From: Lichina pygmaea | Lineage: Eukaryota; Ascomycota; Lichinomycetes; Lichinales; Lichinaceae | Length of the DNA stretch: 64,000 bases | Assembly: GCA_963422465.1 (NCBI GenBank) | Contig: OY730173.1 | Coordinates: forward strand, 2,790,001-2,854,000 | Direction: 5' to 3' | Shown: positions 11,169 through 21,722 of the stretch, in pieces | Layout of the letters: each line of letters starts with the position of its first letter | Position numbering within the stretch: position 1 is the stretch's first letter | Program-made: the position numbers and the translations under genes | Notes under the pieces: model-generated | Databases searched by the model: none | Seen by the model: only the letters and a program-made list of their open reading frames with translations | What the model was told of the DNA's origin: nothing

Positions 11169-13052
11169 ATGGACGCTGGCGGTCTTGCTCAGATGACTCT
11201 CCCTAATCTTCACCCGGCCGGCGCCCTCGGCGTGCCCGGATCCGGTTTCGCTTCTCGGGGGAAAGGCTCCCACATCAAGCATCTGTCGATGAACGAAGCC
11301 CAAGCGCAGGGCCTGTCCGAGGCGTCGACGGTCAACATGGCAAACTCGCGGCCGAAGACCAACCGGTCGCATCTCCTGGCCGGCCTTCGCACGGCCCCGA
11401 GGACGCCGACCGCTCCACCGTCGGCCCCGCCGACAAGGCTCCGCTACGACGAAGGCCTGGGCGGCGGTGCCGCCGGGCTCGGCCGGCGCGAGAACGTCAT
11501 GGCCTATCCTCGCACGGCCGCCGTCTCGGCCTTCCCGGCCCAGATGCTCCACCCTGTCGCCTTGACCCCGCTGAACGCCGGTCGCCAGATGTACTCCCTG
11601 CCGGAGCAGGTTCTGGCGCCGCCGGCCATCAACATCGGGGGCGGCCCGGGCGAGGAGCAGATGGACCCGAACGTCTTGGCCGATCTTCTGGCGAGGAACA
11701 TCTACCTGACCCACCAGCAGCACATCCTGCAGCAGCAGCTCATCGACGTTCAGGCCGAGGCCGCGGCGGCGGCCCATCAATCCGGGACGCTCCCTGGCAA
11801 CGGTCTGGCTGCGTATGGTGTACCGCTCTCGCAGCAACAGCAACACCAGCATTCGAATTACGCTCCCTTCTCGCCGAACGTGGCCTACTACAGCAACGCC
11901 GAGATGTCGCCCGGCGTCTCATCGTTCGCGTCGCCCATCGGCGCGACGCAAGCCAACGGCTTCGTCGCCCCGGCCCAGGTCCGCGGGCAGCACCCCGCCC
12001 CGACCTCGACGACGTCGCCCACCGAGCTGAGCGCCCAGCAAGCTCGACACCGAGCCTCGCCGCCGCGGTCGAACGGCGACATGGCACAGGCACCTTCGAC
12101 GACGAACTCACGCTTCAAAGCTCAGGCGACGATGACCACGACGACGACGACGACGACGACGACCACGCAACATCCCTTTGGCAAGCCCAACGTGCACGGT
12201 GCCGCTCGGGACCGGTCCCCCAAGTCCTTTGCGACGTCGTCGCAGCCGTCGCCGTCGCTCCCACCGCCCTCGGCAAATGCTTACCGCGCCGGTCACAAGA
12301 AGGCCACGTCCATGGCCTCGTGCGTCCCGGCGAGCGCCGGTCCCGGCGGCTTCGGCAGGGATCTCGCTTCTCCCTATGGCCCGAGGTCCGCCGGCATGCC
12401 TGCGACCCCAATGACGGGCACCTTCGGTCCCGGACAGGGTCGGGCCGGAGAGCATCCGATCCGGCAGCCCCGTGGCCCGCCGCCGCTCGAGGACCTGGTC
12501 GCGAAGCCGACCTCGAAGCACGAGGGCAGCAAGAACTTCGCGACCCGCCGCCGCCGCCGCGCCGTCCACAGCCTGGTCCGGGCCGGCGTCGAGCGTCGCA
12601 GCGGTCGAGGCAGCGCGTCCACCGGGAGCGCCGGCAACACGACCCCGGCGAGCGAGACCGACCTTGCCTTCTCGCTTGCCTCGGACAACGAGTCGGACGG
12701 ATTCGGCCGTGGCCGTGGCCGCGGCGGCAGCGGCAGCAGCAGGAGCAGCAGCAGCAGCGGCCGCGGCGGCTCGAACGGCGCTGCCTCCCGCAAGCCCAGC
12801 ATCGGCAGCCTTCGCGCCGCCGTCAACGGCGCCATCGGCTCGGAACGCAAGAGCCGCAAGGAGGGTTCGCGTGACCGAGAGCCGGCCAGCACCCACGGCG
12901 CCTCGGCGGCCAGCGTCAGCAGCGACGATCACGACGGCGTCTCGTCGGGCGAGTTTCCGGCCGCGGGCCCGGACAATGCCGCGAGCGGGCGACGCAAGAC
13001 GCCGATGCTGGTGCTCACCTCGGCGGCCAAGAGAAAGAGCTCGATGTTCTAG
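11169..13052 (+). CDS. Conserved fungal low-complexity protein, function unknown
   Basis: Intronless ORF of 627 residues from MDAGGLAQMTLPNLHPAG. The only ordered-looking block is near the N-terminus: SRPKTNRSHLLAGLRTAPRT, a motif I associate with an uncharacterised family widespread in ascomycetes. The rest is rich in Gln, Ser, Gly, Ala and Pro, with QQQHQH, a threonine run (coded by ACG/ACC repeats near 12133-12168), RGRGRGGSGSSRSSSSS and a basic NFATRRRRRAVHSLVRAG segment. The C-terminus is LTSAAKRKSSMF, which looks like a short conserved tail. An in-frame extension back to 11151 has no ATG, so 11169 is the start. Composition and the basic patch suggest a disordered RNA-binding or nuclear regulator; this is inference. 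Confidence 0.75.
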   Translation: MDAGGLAQMTLPNLHPAGALGVPGSGFASRGKGSHIKHLSMNEAQAQGLSEASTVNMANSRPKTNRSHLLAGLRTAPRTPTAPPSAPPTRLRYDEGLGGGAAGLGRRENVMAYPRTAAVSAFPAQMLHPVALTPLNAGRQMYSLPEQVLAPPAINIGGGPGEEQMDPNVLADLLARNIYLTHQQHILQQQLIDVQAEAAAAAHQSGTLPGNGLAAYGVPLSQQQQHQHSNYAPFSPNVAYYSNAEMSPGVSSFASPIGATQANGFVAPAQVRGQHPAPTSTTSPTELSAQQARHRASPPRSNGDMAQAPSTTNSRFKAQATMTTTTTTTTTTTQHPFGKPNVHGAARDRSPKSFATSSQPSPSLPPPSANAYRAGHKKATSMASCVPASAGPGGFGRDLASPYGPRSAGMPATPMTGTFGPGQGRAGEHPIRQPRGPPPLEDLVAKPTSKHEGSKNFATRRRRRAVHSLVRAGVERRSGRGSASTGSAGNTTPASETDLAFSLASDNESDGFGRGRGRGGSGSSRSSSSSGRGGSNGAASRKPSIGSLRAAVNGAIGSERKSRKEGSRDREPASTHGASAASVSSDDHDGVSSGEFPAAGPDNAASGRRKTPMLVLTSAAKRKSSMF

Positions 13053-14110
13053 ACCTGGCCCACGGGTCGGCCATACGCGCCGGTGACATGGGAGCGGCGG
13101 CCGTGTGCGTGACCATGCAACGACCCCAGGGAGGAGGCGTGCGTGCGGCTGTCGGGGGTCTGCCTCGGCCTGTTGTCGCCCCTCCATCCCCGGATGCGTA
13201 ATTCGACCGATAGATCGTTTGTGGACGCCTTTACGACTCGGAATCCTTTTTTTTTTTTTTTTTTGGAAGGGACCTCATCCATCCTTTCTTTTTCCTTCTG
13301 TCTTTCTTTCTTTTGAGTCGGCGCAGAACCGGCGAGAAACCGCTGGATCAGAGCCGTTACCTGTCGCGACCGCTGATGACTCGTGGCGAGCGAAGTGGAG
13401 GAGAAGAGCGCGGGATCTCTCGTGTTGTCATCCGAGTGCGGGCGCGTTCCAGCGGAGGGATCACAGGCCTGCCTTGCTGGTCCGAGTCGATTCTCTCGCG
13501 GGTCAGGTAACCTGTTCGCAGGAACGGCCTCGTCCAGACGGGGGGTCAGGACGTCCCGCAGCCCGGCGCCTGACGGCTTGACTGTCCCCTTTTCGCGCAC
13601 GGGCTCATCTTACCTGCCTCCTGTTCCAGGCCGTCTGGGCTCAGGCGGGGTGGGGTCGTCAGCGCTCCATTCATGTGGAGGTCAAAGTGGTTCTTAAAGA
13701 GAACGGCATTCAATTCAACTCTACATAGTGGTAATGCAGCAACGCAGTACCATTGAACGACCCACTGAGCTGCCCCGTGTGCCTTGCGAACGAATTCTTG
13801 ACATTTAGAGGCTACACCGTCCTACGACGTACTGCTGCATTCACACGCTACCAGGACATACCGGAGCGTTGTAGGTGTCGGCTCGCTCTGAAACTGACAG
13901 CAGATGCCGAAATTCTAGCGAGACCCCACAGCACCAAAGGCGTAGCGATCCACAATGACTTGATCGTAATCAGATCCGATCGAAAGCGCGGGGCATTCTC
14001 GACCCCGCAGGCGCGAAAAACACCAAACATCAGTTGTCGGTGAGCGCCTGGATCGCCGTATCCGGCGCAGGTCTCCGGTCCTCCCGCGACCCTTTCGGAC
14101 GACATCCATC
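13053..14110. other. Intergenic, 3' UTR and DERA promoter
   Basis: No gene recognised. A T run of about 18 bases lies at 13247-13264. Small ORFs show no motif. The last part must contain the promoter of the aldolase at 14111. Confidence 0.45.
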
Positions 14111-14893
14111 ATGGCTCCCTCCACCGTCACGGCATCCCTGCCACAGCTCGCCAAGATGATCGACCACTCGTTGCTGCACCCGACGATGACCGACGCCGAG
14201 GCGCGCGCCGGTCTGGAACTCGCGAAGCGGTATGGCGTCGCCACGGCGTGCGTCAAGCCGTACAGCATCCCGCTCGCGCGCGAGCTGCTCGAGGGCAGCG
14301 GCGTCGGCGTCTGTCCCGTGATCGGGTTTCCCCACGGCAACAGCACCACGACGAGCAAGGTGGCCGAGGCCGAGGAGGCTGCCCGGCTGGGCGGGCAGGA
14401 GATCGACATGGTCATCAACGTCGGCAAGGCGCTGAGCCAGGAATGGGACTACGTCGCCGACGAGATCCGGGCCGTGAACGAGGCCGTGACGAAGCACGGC
14501 GCCACCCTGAAGGTCATCTTCGAGAACGGCTACCTCGAGGACGAGCAGATCGTGAAGCTGTGCCGGATCTGCAGCGCCGTCCCGGTGGCCTACGTCAAGA
14601 CCTCGACCGGATACGCCTTCGTCAAGAGGGCCGACGGCGCGCTCGAGTCCAAGGGCGCCACCAGCGCCGCGCTCGAGCTCATGAAGGCCAACGTCTCGCC
14701 TGGCGTGCGGGTCAAGGCCGCCGGCGGTATCCGGACCCTGGACGGCCTCCTGGCGGCCAGGGCCATCGGCGCGACCCGCGTCGGCGCAACGGCCACGGTG
14801 GCCATCCTCGACGAGGCTCGCGCGCGAGGCATCGGCGACGAGCCGAAGGAGGTGCGCATCCAGGACGAACGGCCCATCGGGGGAGCATATTGA
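14111..14893 (+). CDS. deoC: Deoxyribose-phosphate aldolase (DERA)
   Basis: Class I aldolase that reversibly cleaves 2-deoxy-D-ribose 5-phosphate to acetaldehyde and glyceraldehyde 3-phosphate in deoxynucleoside catabolism; cytosolic. It is intronless, 260 residues, the normal length for a TIM-barrel DERA. Visible motifs: IDHSLLHPTMT at the N-terminus, VIGFPHG, EIDMVINVG (with the Asp that relays protons), the Schiff-base lysine in YVKTSTGY, the second active lysine in VKAAGGIR and RVGATA near the C-terminus. All catalytic residues are present. GC-rich third positions resemble the neighbouring genes, so there is no compositional sign of recent transfer. Confidence 0.96.
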   Translation: MAPSTVTASLPQLAKMIDHSLLHPTMTDAEARAGLELAKRYGVATACVKPYSIPLARELLEGSGVGVCPVIGFPHGNSTTTSKVAEAEEAARLGGQEIDMVINVGKALSQEWDYVADEIRAVNEAVTKHGATLKVIFENGYLEDEQIVKLCRICSAVPVAYVKTSTGYAFVKRADGALESKGATSAALELMKANVSPGVRVKAAGGIRTLDGLLAARAIGATRVGATATVAILDEARARGIGDEPKEVRIQDERPIGGAY

Positions 14894-15396
14894 AGAGGTA
14901 CAGTACGTAACGTACGGAGGATGCCATCCGTCAGCTTGTCAGGTCACGGCAGTGATCGGGTACAGCAACCTTTCGCAGAGCCAACAGGGTGTTCAAACAG
15001 CCCAACATGTACCGGTACTGTACAGGAAGAGCTAGTTCTCATCCACGACGACTCGTCTGAGGAGATGTCCCACAAGGACGACACGGACGGGTATTGGCCA
15101 GGATCACATTGAATACGGTATCTGATGCTACTGGGCACTTCCATCAGTCAAATGTGGAGGTTCAAAGACTGTTCGTACTGCTCAACCTTGCTGTGTCATG
15201 GACTGGACATTGAGGGAGCTAGATGACAGCGGATCGTCACCAAGTCTAGGCTTCTACAGTGCGACAGGACGATCTTCTCTAGGCTACAGTGGTGAAGGAA
15301 GTCTGGCCGACACGCTGTGCTTTGCACTGATAACCCTAGCTCTAGCTGTTGACCTACCGTACTAATATTAGCACAGTTGCACCCCAACTGAGGCTT
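14894..15396. other. Intergenic, no gene seen
   Basis: No supported coding or RNA feature. It ends at the TA target of the transposon derivative that starts at 15397. Confidence 0.45.
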
Positions 15397-16227
15397 ACCC
15401 GTGCCAATGGGGGGGGCATACCCCCCTCTTACCGACCTACGGTACGTCCAGAACACCCCGTCCCATGGAGGGGTGTCTGACAGTCCAACGCCGGATCCGG
15501 TTCAACGCCGGATTCTCGATAACTTCAAGTTTACATATCTATAGCTCTACACTATAACGACTAAATCAAAATCTAACTAGCTCATTTGATTCCACTACTT
15601 CTGCTCTATAATCTCTGAGATTATAGACTTCTTCCAATTTTTGTGGTAGTGCTGAAAAGTTGCGATAGTTATTACTCAAGGATAGATTTTCAACAACGTC
15701 AATTTGAAATGCCTGTAAATCTATAGAACAACGACAATATAGCAATTTGGATGTGCGCATCTGATTCCCCTGCTCTTCTAGTACAATCTCCTAAGTTGCA
15801 AGCTTTTCCTGATTTTTCTGGTGTTGCTGAGTTGCTGTCGCAGCCTGACTGGTCTGGATAGTGGTCTAGTGTCGCCTTCTCACGAGAGCTCGCTTCTCTG
15901 ACCAATACATGTGTTTTCTCCTCTCAAAGTCATTGTGCTGAAACATCAAGATATCTGGCTAGCTTTGAGATAGTAGCTTTCTTATTGTTGGGGATAGAAT
16001 CTATGGCCTTGATAATGCAGGCCTCAACCTCCGCGTACGATTTCACAATGTTGTTGTGGAGTTGTGGTGGATTGAAACCGACAACTATCGACAGATTTGT
16101 TAGCCGGCGTTGAACCGGATCCGGCGTTGGACTGTCAGACACCCCTCCATGGGACGGGGTGTTCTGGACGTACCGTAGGTCGGTAAGAGGGGGGGGTATC
16201 ACCCCCCCCCCCCCCCCACGGCACGGG
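15397..16227 (-). mobile_element. TA-flanked transposon derivative (copy 1), CCCGTGCC ends
   Basis: 831-bp element bounded by TA on both sides, with termini CCCGTGCC/GGCACGGG and inverted repeats of about 110 bp. Each arm holds a G-run/C-run hairpin, the block GGTGTCTGACAGTCCAACG and two copies of CAACGCCGG whose starts are 17 bp apart (15486 and 15503 on the left). TA target duplication and the Psq-like helix-turn-helix point to Tc1/mariner, pogo/Fot1 branch. The interior on the minus strand encodes VKSYAEVEACIIKAI followed by KLARYLDVSAQ, matching copy 2 at 21723, but there is an ATT where copy 2 has its ATG, and stops follow. An internal segment is duplicated (about 15590-15670 and 15770-15850). 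No DDE domain is present. Confidence 0.85.
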
Positions 16228-17712
16228 TACCACCGCTTCATGCAATAGCGCCGTTAGACCCCCCCCCCCCCCCCCCCCCCCCCCCACACCCCTTTTCTAA
16301 GGGCTAGCTCACTACGACTCGTGCGATGACAAGGACGATAGCTATCTAGCGCTGACGACAGCGGCTAGAGCCGAAGCTAAGGTCAAAGCAACCATCGGGA
16401 TGGCGATGGATGATCATCTCAGGGACATGATTGATCGATGCCATCGTCCCCAACGAACACGGAAGCCGACTTGGGCGAAGAGGAAAACGAAAAAGGAAAG
16501 CCAAGGAAGCCGCGATAAGCCACTACGGACGTTGGAACGACTACCGCGATAGGCCACCGGTAGTGGCGAACCGTGCGAACCCAACGCTTCTTGGATGACT
16601 CGAACCATCGAAGTTTCCTGGCTCGAGCACTTGACGAATGCTACTTCGCCACCGGCGTTGATCGGGCGCAGCTTGTGCGTCGTGCCTGGGCCTGATCGGT
16701 GCGCTCGGGTCGATCAGGGAGTTCCCTCTCGTCTAGTTTTCGTTTTCGCCTCTTTGGGGCCGACTGTTCTTTCTTGAACAGCTCTGCTTGTCTCTTTGCG
16801 ACTTCCCGAAGAGCCAAGATCGGGGCTTGATGAAGCCAAAGGGTGACCTGGGGAGTTGCTGCAGTATAGGGCCTCGATCGCCATGCAGGACCAAGGTGTT
16901 GTTGTGCGGTACGGTAAAGCTCTACTGGACGTGGGAACCTCCCACGTTGAGGTCATACCCAGGATGGCTCCCAACGGCGGAGCCGCACATTCCCAATCGA
17001 CCAGGAACTCTAGACACATGCCGGTATCAGCTTCTCCCACGTCTCATCTCTTCGGCAGAGCATGGTCTAGTATCGACGACGCTACCACTGATGCTCTCTT
17101 TGCCACTTGCTCCTTTGGTTCTTTCCTCGTTCCTCACCGCGACTTCCCAGACCCGCATCGCTCCATCAGAAACGGGGAAGTCTTCCTTCCTCAGGACGCC
17201 TATGCCTCATCAATGGTCGATCCCAGGATCTTATAGCTAGGATCTCTCGACGCAGAACACGTCCTCTGTTACCACTTTGTTCGACCTTGTCTTGCGTCTG
17301 TTTTTGGGGGTGGTCGACCACCTGTCAGCCTTCAACAGCTTTTGGATCCTGTCTGGTGAGAGTCCTCCGTCGCAGGAGAATCGTTATTGTCTTCGTCGTC
17401 TTGTCACCAGATCCCTGTGGTGTGGTCTCGTCGCCTGTCCGTGTCGAGCGCCGAGGCGGCGTGGAGCGTCGTTCGCCGTCGCAGCGTCTTGAAGAGCTTT
17501 GCTTGGGCTTGAGCTCGGGAGCGGCAACGAGAGAGTATCACGCACCGGGCGCTTGCCACATCCTAATTGTGCGCAGCCTTCTACGAGCTACGGTACTGAT
17601 CGCTCGACATCCGTCGACCGGAATAACTGGCAGCCAAGAGCACCACAGCGCAGCTCGCAGGGAGGGTTCGTATCGTGCAGGATATACAGAACCGTCAGGT
17701 TCGTGCCGCTGA
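16228..17712. other. Intergenic with a 27-base C run
   Basis: A C run at 16259-16285 follows the transposon end. The remainder has overlapping short ORFs without recognisable motifs, including frames just before the transporter gene at 17713. I found no splice-consistent way to attach them to that gene, so they are not called. Confidence 0.45.
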
Positions 17713-20700
17713 ATGGATTCCGAAGCGCGCTCGGCGCAGCCAACGGCCAATAAGGCCACCACCGAGCGCGCTGTCGCCTGGACTCAGCCAACATCACAAG
17801 ATGCCACTGCTGAGGAGGGAGCATCCTCGGCTCAGCCAGTGGCCCAACATGTCACGACTGGGGAGGCCTTAGCCTCAGCTCAGGCAAGAGACCAAGGCAG
17901 CACAACCTGGAGGTCGATGTTTTCGACGCCGCCAGCGACTCAAATTTACCCGCTCGAGGCCGTGGTGATTGAGGGATCCAGTCAACCGCAATCTCTCAAG
18001 CCGAGACTTTCTAAGGACACGTCGGAGCCCGAAGGTCACCGCCCGGAGAAAGGGAATGTCCGCTTCTTGCTCGAAGTGGAAGGAGGCGTTAAGGAAGAGA
18101 TCGTCCATGCGGCACGTACACCTGTGTTGGAGAGGAGAGAGGAAGAGGATGCACGGAAGATCACACCATCTCAACCCCAGGAGGAGGAGGAGGAGGAGGA
18201 GGAGGAGGAGGAGGTCGTTGCACGTCGGAAGGACAAGGGGAAGGCTCCGATGAAGTATGCCGCGAATGACGACGGGCCCGAACGCTTCGGTGGAGAGCCA
18301 ACGTCCCCTGTGAGCGCTGACATAGCTGAATGCAAAACCGTGATGGGTGAGTACACGAGAGATGCCGGGATGAGGGACGCTGAGGAGGACGACGCCCCCA
18401 AAACCTCCGAGGGCAAGGGAAAGGCTCCGATGAGGCCTTCCGTGATCGACATTGACCCCATGATCATTGAAGACGAGGGAAAGGCTGCGACGACGGATCC
18501 TACGCATAACAACTCTCAGACGGTTGAGCCCTCGTCATTTGCGTACGGCGCGCCGGACAGTGAATGGCTACGGAGCGATCGCTTGGAGGAAGAGGACAGG
18601 CGGCGCCGCAGATCGACGCTCTCTCAGCTCGAGGCCGGTGAACGAGCTCAAAGCCTACACCACCTCGTCGAGAGCGGTGTCCCCTCGCAGAGTCCCGAAG
18701 GGCCTCCTGCACAAGGCCGGACAGGACCATCGGCCACGTCGTTCGATGGCATCCGGGAAGGACCTGGGCAATGGTCTCCAGACGAACACCCGTTTCCCGA
18801 AGGTAGCGGAGATCCGCCGCCGTGGGAACGGCAGGGACGGCGTAGCAAGACGCAAAAGCGCTCGGCGCTCCATTCCGAGGCGTACCGTCTGGTCAGACTT
18901 CATTCGAGACGTCAGCCGGGGACCGAGTCATCGGGGACCGAGTCGCCAGGGCGGTCATCTTCCCCACCGCTCCGCTCGGGCCAGGTTACACCGATCGCCG
19001 ACCGAGATCGGGACTACTACGTACGCCGGCCCGACCGATATCGCGGAGGCGTGCTCACGACACTGCTGGGGCTCTATGGGGGGCTGGAAGGATCGCCACG
19101 CCAATCGCGCAGGAGCAGCATCGTCGACGAGGAGGCATCGTCGAGGAGCACCAGCCCTGCGTCGCTCTTTTCAGATCGATCGGAGTCACCGACGTCCCCC
19201 GGTCAAGAGCATTTGACATGGTGCGAGAGATCATGGCGCCTGTTGACCTCCTGGTGGCCCAGGGCCGGATCGTCCCGCCCGTCCTCTTTGACGCTTGACA
19301 CGCTCGTGGCACGCTCCAGCGCAGACCAGACCAGGCCCTCGAGCCTGGCAGGGCCCTCGAACGAGGCTGGACTTTCGGACCAGGCCGGGCCCTCGAACCA
19401 GATCCCGCCCTCGAACGAGGCCGGGCCATCGAACCAGGCCGGGCCCTCGAACCAGACCCCGCCCTCGAGCCAGACCCCGCCCTCGAGCCAGGCCCCGCCC
19501 TCGAACGTGACGACACGTTTAAAACGTTTCAAGGAGACGGCTGGCAAGGTCGTCGCCCAAATTAATCCCAGATCGCGACCCAGCACGGGCGAGCAGTCCA
19601 GGATCACGTTGGAAATCGCAGGGACGCTGGCGAGGCAGAAGTACCTGTCGAAGCTCTGTCGGGCCTTGATCTCATACGGAGCACCGACTCATCGGTTAGA
19701 AGGTACGCTGCTCTCATCTCGACCCGGGAAAACATGAAATCGGGCGAGAGGGCTGATCTTGTTTGGCCGCGCCAGATTATATGAAGATGGCATCCCGGGC
19801 GATGAAGATTGACGGCCATTTCCTCTACACGCCCGGCTCCATGATCATCTCCTTCGACGACGCCTTTACGCATACGACCGAGGTCAAGATCGTGCGAAGC
19901 ACGCAGAGCGTAGATCTGGGCAAGCTTGAGGACATCCACAGTATCTGCAAGGCGGTCATGCACGGCAAAATCGGCGTCGAAGTCGCTACCACTAGGCTGA
20001 ACGAAGTGCTGGACAGGAAGCAGAAATACAACAGGTGGTGAGCTGACCTGGCGGTGCGTTGAGGTGCGTAGGAAGCCGTGGCTGACAAAGTGTGTCTCCA
20101 GGGTTCAGGTTCTCATGTACGGCTGTTGCAGCGCCACGGTCGGCCCCTTCGCGTTCAACGCTAGCCTAGTCGACATGCCCATGGCATTTGTGCTCGGCTG
20201 CCTGCTCGGCGTCATGCAGCTGGTGGTATCACCTCGATCAAACGTCTACTCGAACGTCTTTGAAGTCGCGGCGGCCGTGGTCACCAGCTTCCTGGCGCGG
20301 GCCATAGACTCGGCGGAGGGCGGCAGCATATTCTGCTTCTCGGCGTTGGCGCAGTCGTCCATCGCCTTGATCCTCCCAGGATACGCCGTGTGTACGTGTC
20401 CCGAGGAAATACATGGTGCGGCCGATGGTCGTTCTGGACTGACTGGTGTCGGGCACAGTGTGTGCTTCCCTCGAGCTCCAGTCGAAGAACATGGTTGCTG
20501 GGTCGGTCCGGATGGTGTACGCCTTGATCTACTCGCTCTTTCTGGGATACGGCATCACGATCGGCACGGCCTTGTTCGGTTTGGTCGACAAGGAAATGCC
20601 CGACACAAGCTGCACGAGTACGATCCCAAAGGATTGGCATGTAGCATTGGTTGTACCGTTTACAATCTGGTGGGTCATCATGTTTCTCGGCGTCAGCAAC

Positions 20701-21232
20701 AGCAACGGAAGGTGTGTGTTGGTTGGCTGACCACGCTTCCAGCCTCATCGTCATCAACCAAGGAAAGATGAAGGACGTGCCCATCATGGTGTTGATTGCC
20801 GCATTGGGCTTCAAGGTCAATCAATCGACGGCCGACTCATTCCCGGGGAACGCGCAGATTAGCAACACGCTGGCGGCCTTGGCCGTGGGCGTGGTCGCCA
20901 ATCTGTACTCTCGCGCTTTCAAAGGCCACGCCGCCGTCGTCGTCCTGCCGGCCATCTTCGTGCTCGTGCCATCGGGCCTCGCGGCGAGCGGATCGCTAGT
21001 GTCGGGCGTGCGCGCCGCCGGCGAGATTGTCGCCCCAAACCGCGATGGAAACGGGACGACGCCGCACACGACTCTCGACAGCGGGGAGGACAAGAGCCCG
21101 CTGGACTCGGTCGTCTTCAACGTCGGCTTCTCGATGATCCAGGTGGCGATCGCCATCACGGTGGGGTTGTTCATCAGCACCCTCATGGTCTATCCGTGTG
21201 GCAAGCGACGGAGCGGGCTATTCTCGTTTTGA
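17713..21232 (+). CDS. PRM10: Prm10/ThrE-like membrane transporter with long disordered N-terminus
   Basis: Five exons (17713-19702, 19776-20037, 20102-20391, 20459-20711, 20743-21232) give exactly 1,094 residues. About 600 N-terminal residues are disordered and charged, with a Glu run and imperfect hexapeptide repeats (PSNQAG, PSSQTP, PSNEAG). The membrane half has the ThrE/DUF1212 features: GTLARQKYLSKLCRALISYGAP is split over motifs beginning FLYTPGSMIISF, then many hydrophobic helices, ASGSLVSG and the typical C-terminus YPCGKRRSGLFSF. Bacterial ThrE exports threonine and serine; yeast Prm10 is pheromone-regulated with unproven substrate. The protein is expected in the plasma or an organelle membrane. 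All four introns have GT-AG ends. Family assignment is firm, substrate unknown. Confidence 0.92.
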
Positions 21233-21722
21233 GCCATGTCACGGAGGTCTGAGCCCTGGACATTCAGCATTTTGTTTTCTCCGTCGCTCCCTGATGACCG
21301 GCCAGATGCGGTTGGACCGGACTAGGCCGGACTCTATCGAGGGGGGTGACGACCATGGCAGGACCTGAGTATCTCTTTGGACCAAGCTCCATTTTTGCCT
21401 TGGAGGCTAAATATCGCCATCATCAGCGACGACAAGCGGGACAGGCTTCCGCCAGGAAGCAGCATATAATTTAGAGATGGACGGGGGGAGGATGCATTAG
21501 GACGGGTATCACTGCATGACGACCACATTTCCTAGCATTGTTAGAGCACCGCATCGGACATGACATGGAACCACCTTTGATTTTGCGCCTTTCTTCTCTC
21601 ATCCCGTCTTTACACGTGATCGCTATGAGCGTGATGAGCGTGATGAGCAAAGAGACCACCTCGCCGATCCAGTGGTTCGAACAGTACGAGTGGTTCTGTA
21701 GTGCGTTGCGGAGGAGAGACTA
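21233..21722. other. Intergenic, no gene seen
   Basis: 3' flank of the transporter gene up to the TA target of transposon copy 2. No coding or RNA feature is supported. Confidence 0.45.

Noticed and set aside
12108-13187. 359-residue antisense ORF opposite the low-complexity gene
   Set aside because: Mirror of GC-rich repetitive codons; Ala/Arg-rich composition typical of shadow frames.
16788-17712. ORFs upstream of the Prm10-like gene as extra 5' exons
   Set aside because: No splice sites gave a frame-consistent link, and the 17713 ATG begins a complete frame.
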